From contig NW_014577189.1 of NCBI RefSeq assembly GCF_000485595.1, positions 273,022 to 300,871 of the forward strand: a stretch of DNA of 27,850 bases, given 5' to 3'. Below, piece after piece: positions 18,903-27,850 of this stretch; within the stretch, counting starts at the first letter, position 1; every line of letters starts with the position of its first letter. Below the pieces are notes generated by a model that saw only the letters and a list, made by a program, of their open reading frames with translations, was not told where the DNA came from and did no database searches. Both the position numbers and the translations under genes were made by a program. Source of the stretch: Priapulus caudatus (Eukaryota > Priapulida > Priapulimorpha > Priapulimorphida > Priapulidae).

Positions 18903-20424
18903 TAGACTGAACATTACTTTCCAACCCGTATCAGATGCCCAACTCAGCTCGACTGTTACTATAGTACTTACTACCAGTACCATAAACGAGTACCAGTCCC
19001 ACATCGTAGCAGTGCATGATGTATATATATTGTTTACGTCGTGAGTGTGTGGAGCCCGCCTGCGCGCAGTGTTGCCTATCCTTCTTACCTGCAAACTGTT
19101 CGCGCGCGCTAAATCTCTGCGTGCAGAAAAGTGCCTCGCTAAAACTGGTGTTCGTACGCAGCTTGTTATCCTAGAGAGTACACTGCTCACAGAATGCCCT
19201 TGGCATCTTGATCTAACGTCGGGTAGGTGTCGATCTTATGGGCTAGACTGCGCACCGAGAAGTCCCTTATGACACCTGCTATGTTCAGATCAGATGAGAT
19301 CAGATCAGGTTGGCTAGTTGTTAGTTTCTCGCTAGACTAGCTGTTAACAGGTTCAATCCCCCCGCCCCCATCATCGTCGCAACACGATGCATTTCATTAG
19401 CGAACGCACCCCCCGTTCGTTTTGCTTCGAGCTTCGTTTGGTAGCGGCGTCTGCAGGTCCGGCCGTGACGGTCGCACGCCGGCGCATCGCCCGACGGTTT
19501 ACGACGGAAAGCGAAATTTCTGAAATACGTCGAGCATGCGTCATTTTACGTGCGCGCGCGCGAATGTTTGGTGTCACCGGTTGTTCAGTGTCACTGATTG
19601 TTTAGTTTTACCAGTTGTTTAGCGAAAACGGACGTTTACTGTTACTGTTAGCGTCAGTTCGGTTGTTTCGGGTCGAACGATGTTTGAGTGAGTTGCCTTG
19701 CCGGGGTTGCGTTATCTTACGAAGTACGCGCTCGTACAAGCGTTCGCTCTTGCGCTTTTCTGCAATGCCATTCTGCTGAAATATATGGGGGCGAGGCAAG
19801 AAGGAAATGCCAGCGCTCGTTTAGAATCGTGATGTTGCGCTTTGTTTTAATTTATTCGCGCCACCCACGGCCGCGACACGCCACGATTCCCCGACTGATT
19901 AATTAGCCATTAGCTTAATTATTTACTACTATTGATGCTGACCGCGCCCCGTGGACGAGCAGTCGGGCGTAACATTCCACCAAAGCTCATCAAAGTAGAA
20001 TGGTGCCGGCACTCTTTATTAGAGTAACTTTCTAGAAAAGTTTTGCGTGAGTCAGCGTAGATAACAGCATGAGATCTCGCTGCAGTAGATACACGCAGTA
20101 GCCTAGCTAGCCGCCAGTACACGTCTCGCTGAGCATCTAATCGTTACATACAGTCAGTCGTACAGGGCCTGAGTAGTAGTAGTAGCAGCAGCAGCGCCGC
20201 CACCATCGCTGCCGCCACCGCCACCAATACCACTGCCGCTGCCACCGTCACCACCACCATCATCATCATCATTATCACCATCACCACCGCCGCTGCCACG
20301 ACCACCAGCACTAGCACCACCGCCACCATCATCACCACCACCACCGCCGCCACCACCACCACCACCACCATCATCATCGTCATCATTATCACCACCGTCG
20401 CTGCCATGACTACCACCACCATCA

Positions 20425-20456
<32 letters not shown>

Positions 20457-21460
20457 GCCACCACCACATTATCACCACCAACGCCACCACCACCAACGCC
20501 ATCACCACCATCACCACCACCATCACCACCATCACCACCATCACCATGCCGCCGCTGCCACGACCACCAGCACCAGCACCACCGCCACCATCATCATCAT
20601 TATCACCACCACCACCGCGACTGCCACCACCACCACCATCATCATTATCATCATCACCATCACCACCACTGCTGCCACGACCACCAGCACCAGCACCACT
20701 GCCACCATCATCATCATTATCACTGCCGCCGCCGCCGCCGCCGCAACCACCACCACCACCACCACCACCATCATCATCATTATCACCATCACCACCGCCG
20801 CTCCCACGACCACCAACCAGCACCAGCACCACTGCCACCATCATCATCATCACCACCACCAGCACCACTGCCACCATCATCTTCATCACCACCACCACCA
20901 CCACTGCCACCATGCACCGCCACGGCCACCACTACGGCCACCGCCACCGCCAGCAGCAGCAGCAGCAGCAGCAGCAATAATAACAACAACAACAATAACA
21001 ACAACAACGAGAACAACAGCGGCAGGCACAGCTTAGGGTTTCTATGCTCCGAGTACAGATGGTGACAGGTCACCTGTCGCTGCCGATCAGAGGCACAGGT
21101 TTGTGGCACGAGTCTAGCCGAACATGGGCATATGACCTTCAAATGATCATGTCATTGCCAAATCAAGCCAGCAATGATTTTCTTCCCCGCATTCTTGGCA
21201 TTTAAAAGTGTCAGCGGTCAGGTCAGAAGCAGATTTTCTGGCTTAGCGTGCTAGCTTTTAGAGATGACTGTTTCCTAACTGTATCGTGCTAGTTGACTTG
21301 TGATGAACGACAGTTTTCTGACTGCACTGCGCGCACTTCAAAAGAAAGACAGTTATAATAATAATAGCTGTAATGAGATCATGGTAATTATAGAGGAAGA
21401 GGTGCTTGGATGGAGGACAGACTAGGAAAAGACGCGGAATATAGATAGATATATATCAGG
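18903..21460 (+). repeat. Left arm of giant inverted repeat
   Basis: The arm is the reverse complement of about 22694-25496. The outer tip is tagactgaac (18903) against gttcagtcta (25487-25496). Landmarks in mirrored order include gcccgcctgcgcgcagtgtt, the clustered cgcacc/cgttcg segment, gagcagtcgggcg, the CCA/ATC triplet tract, cacctgtcgctgcc and gcattcttggcattt. Identity by eye is about 90%, and most differences are 1-2 nt indels. No gene is recognised; the many frames across it are GC-rich or triplet artefacts. Confidence 0.95.
20169..21020 (+). repeat. Compound CCA/CCG/ATC then CAG/AAC triplet tract
   Basis: About 850 bp are almost entirely trinucleotides (accacc, gccgcc, atcatc, then cagcag and aacaac). 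Blocks such as ccacgaccaccagcacca recur about every 130 bp, so the tract is partly a higher-order satellite. Frames give poly-H, poly-P, poly-V or poly-G and are not genes. Confidence 0.95.
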
Positions 21461-21648
21461 AGTGGATAATAGGATAGGATAGGATAGGATAGGATAGGAT
21501 AGGATAGGATAGGATAGGATAGGATAGGATAGGATAGGAGATAGGAGATAGGAGGTAGTAGATAGGAGATGAGAGTTAGGAGATAGGAGGTAGTAGATAG
21601 GAGATGAGAGTTAGGAGATAGGAGGTAGGATATTATCCACTCCTGATA
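21454..21648. repeat. 18-bp perfect inverted repeat around the aggat satellite
   Basis: tatcaggagtggataata (21454-21471) is the exact reverse complement of 21631-21648. It encloses the aggat array and lies at the inner edge of the giant palindrome's left arm. Confidence 0.9.
21469..21540 (+). repeat. Pentanucleotide satellite (aggat)n
   Basis: About fourteen perfect aggat units, followed to 21630 by agatagg and agttagg variants. Confidence 0.95.
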
Positions 21649-22667
21649 ATTCTACACTACATCTATCACTAGGATTCTACACTACATCTATAGATTCTAT
21701 TCTATTCAACACTATACTTGCGTTATTCCGACAATTCTGATACATGTTTAATACTATATCTCATCAGCGTAAATAGCGCCACTAAACTAGATGTACTCCA
21801 TGTGTACAGTACATGGCTACGTACGAACACTGCAGTTGCCGTATGTGTGTCTGTCTGCATGCGTGCGTGCGTGCGTGATGGTGGCTGCAGAGATGTGCTC
21901 TGTTATGCGACGGTGGTCACAGGTATGTTCGGGTAGGCCGCGGGCATTTCTAACAAGCAATTGGCCAGGGATGAAACGTGACATTTTGGTTAGTTTGTCC
22001 TCACAACAGCAAAGAGAATTGATAAATTCAACACCGATAAGTAAGCATTTGAAAAGAAAACTCGTAGCCAAACAGTTGTCTGTCTCTTGCTATTCGTATC
22101 TTGTCCACGCACATCTCGACTGAGCCGTAACGGAGTGCTGTAGACACAATCACAGGTGAACAGTGATGGTGCCTTGAGCTGAATAAATTGTTTAGTTTTG
22201 AGCGGCAGAGGCAGGTCAAGGTTAGAAAGGTTACACGGCTGGTGGCGATGGTATCCGGTCGGTCAGTAATGAATGAGGTGTATGCGGCTGCCAAATGGCT
22301 ACCAACGAACGTGGCGGAGATAGAAGTCCGAAAGAAAGAGAGAGCGAGAGAGAGAGAGAGCGAGAGGAAGAGAGAGGATCGAGCGAGGTAGACTAAGAGT
22401 GTAATAAAGAGAGACATAGAGAGTGCACGAACGAGAGAGCGAGAGTGAGGGAAAGAGAGGGCGGAGGAAGGGGGGGCGGTGAAGTAGAAGAAACAAGATA
22501 GAAACAGATAGCGAGCAAGAGAGGGAGAGAAGAAAGCTAGAAAGAGAATTTATATTCAGGTGTGAGACCGTCACTGCGGCCGCCACCCATTTCATATGTA
22601 AACTAGAGCACTCGGAGAGCGCAGACCTTCGCCAAGGCAGCTCAATTCTCTCACTGTGAAAATTTTA
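21649..22667 (+). repeat. Duplicated block A, copy 2
   Basis: Direct-orientation copy of 13336-14388, about 8.3 kb away, starting with two units of the 25-bp satellite and ending at the shared cactgtgaaaatttt. Here it continues into atgtatagaattg and not the TTAATTAA module. Confidence 0.9.
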
Positions 22668-22693
22668 TGTATAGAATTGTATAATATATATAT

Positions 22694-25496
22694 AGGCTAG
22701 TAGTATATATATTTGCCGCGCGTCTTGTTCCTAGTCTTTCCTCCATCGCAAGCACCTCTTCGCTCTATAATTACCATAGATGCCTGCAATTACAAGCTAT
22801 TATTATTATTACTGTCTTTCTTTTGAAGTGCCGCGCAGTGCAGTTTCAGCTCGAACATACCTGGCCATGTCGTTCGCATAGGTGTCCAACCACAAAAGTC
22901 AAGCTAGCACGATACTAGTTAGGCAACAGTCATCTCTAATAAAGCTAGCACGCTAAGCCAGAAAATCTGCTTCTGACCTGATCCGCTGACACTCGTTTAA
23001 ATGCCAAGAATGCGGGGTAAGTAAAATCATTGCTGCGCTTGATTTGGCAAATGAATGATATCCATTGAAGGTCATATGCCCCATGCTTCGGCTAGACTCG
23101 TGCGGCCACAACCTGTGCCTCTTGATCGCAGCGACAGGTGACGCTGTCACCAATCTGTGGCGCCCGCCATCGGAGCAATTAGAAACCCTAAGCTGTGGGC
23201 CTGCGCGCTGTTGTTTGCTCGCTTGTTGTTGCTTATTCGTTGTTGTTGTTATTATTGCCTGGCTCTGGCTGCTGGCTGGGCTGGCGTGTTCGGTGCGGTA
23301 GTGAGTGGCCAGTGGCGGTGGCATGTGGCGTGGTGGTGGTGGTGGATGATGCAAGATGATGGTGGCAGTGGGTGGCTGGTGTGGTGATGACTGATGATGG
23401 TAGGCAGTGGTGCTGGTGCTGGTCTGGTGTCGTGGTTTGGGCAGGCGGCGGTGGTGATGGTGAGTCATGATGATGATGGTGGTGGTGGATTTGGTGGTTG
23501 CGGCGGCGGCCGGCGGGCTAGTGATAATTGATGTTATGATGGTGGGCAGTGGTGCTGGTGGCTGGTGGTGCCGGTTCGGCAGCAGTGGTGGTGAATGGTG
23601 TATGAATGATAATGAATCGATGGTGGTGGTGGTCGGCAGTGCGCGGTGGCATGGTGGTGATCAATGATGATGAGGTGGGCAGGTGGTTGCTTGTGCTGGT
23701 GTGCGTGGGCAGCGCGGACATGGTGATGGTGGTGGTGTGTGGTCGGTAGTGCTGGGTATGGTGATGGTGGTGATGGTGGTGGTGGCGTTGGTGTGGTGGC
23801 GTTGGTGCGTGGCGGTGCGGTGCAGGTTGTGATGGTGGTGGTAGTCATTTGGCGAGCCGACGGTGGTGATAATGTATGACGACTGATGATGGTTGGTGGC
23901 TGGTGGGTGGCGGCACGGTGGTGGTCGGTGATGATGCGTGGCGTGGTGCTAGTGCTGGTGTCGTGGCATGGCGTCGGTGTGATGGTGATAATGGATGATG
24001 ATGGTGGTTTTGTGTGATGGTCGGCAGCGCGCAGTAGGTGGTGATAGTGGTGATTGGTGGCGGTGGGCAGCGATGTGGCGGCGCTGCTGCTGCTAACTAC
24101 TGACTACTGCATTCCTGTATCGACATGACTGGTATGTAAGCTGATTAGATGCTGCAGCGAAGAGCGTGTACTGGCGGCTAGCTAGGCTAGCTGGGCGGTG
24201 TATGCTACTGGCAGCGGAGATCTCATGCTGTTATCCCTACGGCTGAGCTCACAGCAGAAACTTTTCCTAGAAAGTTAGCTTCCTAATAAAAGACGTGCCG
24301 GCCCATTCTACTGCTTCGATGAGCTTTGGTGGAATGTACGCCCGACTGCTCGTCCCACGGCCGCGAGCGCGGTTCAGCATGCATAGTAAAAGTAACTAAT
24401 TAAAGCCTAATGGCTAATTCAATCAGTCGGGAATCGTGGCGTGGTCGCGGCCGTGTGGTGCGCGAATGAAATTATAAACAAAGCGCAACATCACGGATTG
24501 CTTTAAACGCCGAGCGGCTTGGCTATTTCCTATCTTCCGGCGCGCCCACATCTATATTCAGCAGAATGGCATTGCAGAAAAGTGGCGAGATGGCTTGTAG
24601 CGAACGCTTAGTAGCAAGGCGCGTAACTTCGTAAGAATAACGGCAACCGGCCCGGCAAGACCAAGCTCCTCAAAACATCAGTTCCGACCCAGAACGAACC
24701 GAACATGACGCTAACACAGTAAACATTCACGGCGCGGCGCTGGCGGAGGACGTAAAGATGAGACGCATGCTCGACGAATTTAGAAAGTTTTCGCTTTGCC
24801 GGTGTAAAGCGTTCGGGGACGATGGCGCCGCGCGTGCGACCGTACGGCCGGACCCAGGGCGAAAGACCGCCGCTACCGTGAAACGAAGCCTCGAAGCCAA
24901 CAACGAATGGGGTGCGGCCGTTCGCTAATGAACATGCATCGCGGTTGCGAACGATGATCGGGGGCGGGGGAATTGACGCTGTTAACAGCTAGTCTAGCGC
25001 GCACACTAACAACTAGCGAAGCCTGATCTGAATCTCATCTTTGAAGTGCTGAACATAGCAGGTGTCATAAGGGAGCCTTCGTGCGGTGCGCTAGTCTATC
25101 GGCGCCATAAGATCCGTACACCTACCGACGTCTAGATCAAGATGGCAAGGGGCATTGCTGTGAGCAGAGTTGTCACTCTCTAGGATAACAAGCTGCGGTC
25201 TGAACACCATAGTTTTAGGCGAGGCATCTTTTTGGCACGCAGAGATTTAGCGCGCGGCGAAGCAGTTTTGGCAGGTAAGAAGGACTAGGCAACACTGCGC
25301 GCGCAGGCGGGCTCCAACACACGTCACGGACGTAAGCATGGAATATTATACCTGATCATGCCAACTGCTAGCGACGTGTGGGACTGAGGTACTGCGATTA
25401 TATGGTAACTCGGTAGTAAGAGGTTACTGCATAGTAACAGTCGAGCTGAGTTGGGCTAGTCTGAATACGGTGGTTGGACAAGTTAAGTTCAGTCTA
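22694..25496 (-). repeat. Right arm of giant inverted repeat
   Basis: Reverse complement of 18903-21460, about 250 bp longer because of scattered insertions. It carries the GGT/GAT counterpart of the left triplet tract at about 23230-24080. The higher indel density here suggests this arm is the less well polished one. Confidence 0.95.
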
Positions 25497-25554
25497 CCCT
25501 TCAGCAATCGCACACAGCGATGCGAACTAAGCATCGATGTGCTGTTCGATTGCT

Positions 25555-25760
25555 TAATTAAGGCAATGCGACAAGCAATCAAACTGAGATCCTGAAGCAA
25601 TGGCGACAAGCAATCGCGTAGACTCGATCCTAAGCAATCGCACCAAGTCAACTCGAGAGGCTGATCCTAAAGCATTATCGACAAGCACATGCGAGAGCTG
25701 ATGCCTAAGGGCATTATTGCGACAAGCAATGCCGAGACTGTCCAACGGATTCCAACGTGG
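25555..25760 (+). repeat. Degenerate ~37-bp minisatellite, about five units
   Basis: Units share gcaat-gcgacaagcaatcg, gagactgatcctaa and similar words with many small indels. Unit starts are near 25563, 25598, 25634, 25671 and 25710. Minus-strand frames here reflect the satellite. Confidence 0.7.
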
Positions 25761-27600
25761 ATGCACAAGTAATTGAGACTGGATGCCAGAGACAGTATTG
25801 TCAAGCGCTGATACTGGGCATGGGGTCAATCGTTTAAGATTGGCCATGTGACTTGAGGGCAGCGCAGAATGCAATTCGGTCATTAGTATTTAATAGAGTC
25901 TCTTGATCACAAGTCGTTTGAGGAAGGCACCATTAGCGCCATAGCCATCCAGGTGTTGAAGCCCGAATCCACTTTATGTTGAGTATATAACCCAGCTAAG
26001 CACATAACGTTTTCGCTTAACGTTATGATGCTGGTTTTTATTTTGTTTGGTTGGAATTAAACGGCCTCTACAGAACGGCGCGACGGCGTTCATCAAATCG
26101 TTATGAATAAAGTTAATATATACGGTTTAGAACAACGTTAGCTGGCACACCTAATTTAATTACAATACGTATAGTACTGAAGGCGTTTATCTAAGTTGCC
26201 GAAGGTGGTGGAAAATAAACCGCTTATTTTATTAAAGCTTTGTCGTAACCCATTAAGCCAAACGTTAGTCGATCATCGAAAGCTGTTTTACAGCTAACCT
26301 ATATAAATTTACGTTTTTGATATTATTAGAAACAATACGTTGCCTGCACAGTATATATGCGGCATCGGCTACTAGCTGGCTTGGTACCGGCGCTGCGCTG
26401 GGTAAAATCGTGCTACTATATTCATACTACTAATAATGGAGCACAATAGGCGAGACATTGGGTTAAGAAAGCGCGATCAATATAACATTGCAGGCAGAAT
26501 ATGTAATATTTAGAATCAGATCTAATAAGGATTAATAAGGCATGGGAAAGAACTGTTACGCTATGGACATTTATATTGACAGCACAACGACGCAACTTAG
26601 AACGGACACTGGAAGCATTATAGTAATATGGTGTAAATGAGCAAAAAGTTATTAATAACAGGCATGTTACGAATGGGTTGGATCTCTTCTCATTTGAAAA
26701 AGCCTTGTGATAAACAATGTTTTTCCGTGTTATTCCTCATGGTGGCAATATGTAACAGATTCCTGCGTCTCGAAAGCTGTTTGAGCTGCCACAACGTAGG
26801 GCGAGCATCGGCAGCGTATGGCTACGTAAAAAGCTACTGTACGAAATGGGTTGGCGCTTCTCATTTTCAATAGGCCTGTTTGATAGAAAAATGCAGGTCG
26901 TAACCCTTTTGAATGGCTGTGCTAGCTGCTTAGTGCTCACGTGGCTTCGGTTTGGGTTTTCACGAATCGTTTTCGGTTTTCGGCGCTAAGCTGAATGGAT
27001 ATGCTAGTGATCCGATTTTTTTCATGCTGTGCTGGCCAGCACTGTACAGTCAGTGCTTTGACAATCATGTGTGAAGATTCAGCGAAATGGGAGGCGGTTT
27101 TTTTCTACCGGATTTTTTGTGAGTTATGACGGATTGGCAGGGTTTTTTTTTCAGCTACGAACACTCCCGTCGACGCGGGTATAAGAGATCCCTGTGCAAA
27201 TTTGCATCGGCAGATGCGGGCTTGGGCGGTTTGGGCCGCCTACTATGGGAAGATACATACACTACAATAGCAATACATACGATGACATAATACATGACAT
27301 ATACACTAGCATCAGCCATAGCATACATACATACATACGAACTCAATATATATTCAGATTCGAAAACAGTACTGATAAGTTTAAGGTTAGCTGTTTGGTA
27401 GATTTGTAAACGAATAAACCGTGCCACATTCCATCAATAACTGTTAGCCGCTGGCATAAACTTGCACTGAACAAATTCGTGGCGTGAAATAAAAGTTATA
27501 ACGTCTTGAATACTATATATTATCAGTTTCTCTTTGTAGTCAAAAGAGCGTTACTAGATTTTGTGGAGAATTGGCGGCTATATATACTTTGGGCAGCCCG
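25761..27600. other. No gene recognised; AT-rich DNA
   Basis: Frames are short (90 codons or fewer) and unassignable. The segment contains a diverged direct duplication (see 26666-26880), a 14-bp palindrome at 27029-27042 and catac repeats at 27325-27340. Confidence 0.5.
26666..26880 (+). repeat. Diverged direct repeat pair (cgaa-tgggttgg...cttctcattt)
   Basis: Words acgaatgggttgg / cttctcatttgaaaaagcc near 26668-26706 recur as acgaaatgggttgg / cttctcattttcaataggcc near 26839-26875, about 170 bp apart. The pair suggests an old tandem duplication. Confidence 0.5.
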
Positions 27601-27659
27601 GGTGTAGACGATCAACAGGGGGGAGGCGGAATTGGGGGTAAATTAATGAGATCGAGCTA

Positions 27660-27760
27660 GGTGAAGGAGGAGGAAGGAGGAGGGGGCAGGGAGGGAAAGA
27701 GTGAGAGATATAGGGAGGTCGAAAAAGGGGGACTGGTGAGCAGTAGGGGGAAGTGGGAGA
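27660..27760 (+). repeat. Purine-rich tract (GAGGAAGGAGGAGGG...)
   Basis: Near-continuous A/G sequence with ggagg and gggg runs. No gene is associated. Confidence 0.7.
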
Positions 27761-27850
27761 TACGGTTGGGTGGCCGTGGCATCTGATAGGCTTAGAGCGA
27801 AGGCGGAGAGAAGAAACCTGGGGGATGTAGGTGCGTGTGTGGCCGGAACG

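Larger units (their letters stand above)
21461..22693. repeat. Spacer of the giant inverted repeat
   Basis: About 1.23 kb lies between the arms. It contains the aggat satellite with its own small inverted repeat and then the second copy of block A. Confidence 0.85.

Noticed and set aside
19300-19370. Possible tRNA: ggttcaatcc resembles a B box, with a tggctag A-box-like word upstream
   Set aside because: The T-stem does not pair properly, no acceptor stem or anticodon arm can be drawn, and the mirrored copy in the right arm has lost the motif.
20144-21142. Long frames of poly-histidine, poly-proline, poly-valine and poly-glycine on both strands
   Set aside because: They are readings of trinucleotide simple sequence, occur in every frame, and are mirrored in the palindrome's other arm. 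They are not genes.
25424-25883. Minus-strand frames of 75 and 109 codons
   Set aside because: They overlap a degenerate minisatellite and the noisy end of the palindrome, with no recognisable domain.

Overview
This window looks like nuclear DNA of an animal, most probably an invertebrate, and not bacterial, organellar or viral sequence. It has one spliced first exon with a consensus GT donor, long stretches without genes, many micro- and minisatellites, remnants of DNA transposons, and a 10-N scaffold gap at 16221-16230. The species cannot be fixed from what is visible. The only protein-coding sequence I recognise well is the first coding exon of a CLASP/Orbit-type microtubule regulator at 1310-1489 (+). 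I could not find its next exon in the remaining 26 kb.

Layout. 1-861 is a long-inverted-repeat DNA transposon remnant (arms about 193 bp) carrying a broken THAP zinc-finger fragment on the minus strand. 862-1309 is the putative promoter and 5' UTR region of the CLASP-like gene, 1310-1489 its first coding exon, and the following sequence its presumed intron 1, starting with a GA-rich microsatellite. 2240-5570 is mostly unassigned, with short hairpins and a TCC/ATC microsatellite. 5570-6900 is GC-rich, with a possible TATA promoter, a G-rich minisatellite and a 13-bp minisatellite. 7878-8260 is an unusual stretch open in several frames. 8300-11530 holds no gene I can support. 11531-11975 is a degenerate tandem array of about 50 bp units, cleanly interrupted by a 184-bp hAT-type MITE with a perfect 8-bp target duplication. 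12383-13350 is a 25-bp minisatellite.

The second half is dominated by duplicated sequence. Block A (13336-14388) recurs in the same orientation at 21649-22667. Block B (14682-16220) recurs directly across the N gap at 16231-17590, and within it a 119-bp segment is exactly inverted between the two copies. A 54-bp minisatellite ends block B and a 55-bp one follows at 17714-18020. From 18903 to 25496 lies one very large inverted repeat: arms of about 2.6-2.8 kb around a 1.2-kb spacer that is the second copy of block A. Its arms contain long CCA/ATC (left) and GGT/GAT (right) triplet tracts. Scattered single-base indels between copies suggest that part of this is noisy long-read assembly: allelic contigs placed in tandem, or a fold-back read. 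Real rearrangement is not excluded.

No interacting gene system or operon is visible. The observations most worth checking are the exact 119-bp inversion, the giant palindrome, the THAP-bearing fold-back transposon, and the hAT insertion, whose pre-insertion site can be read directly.
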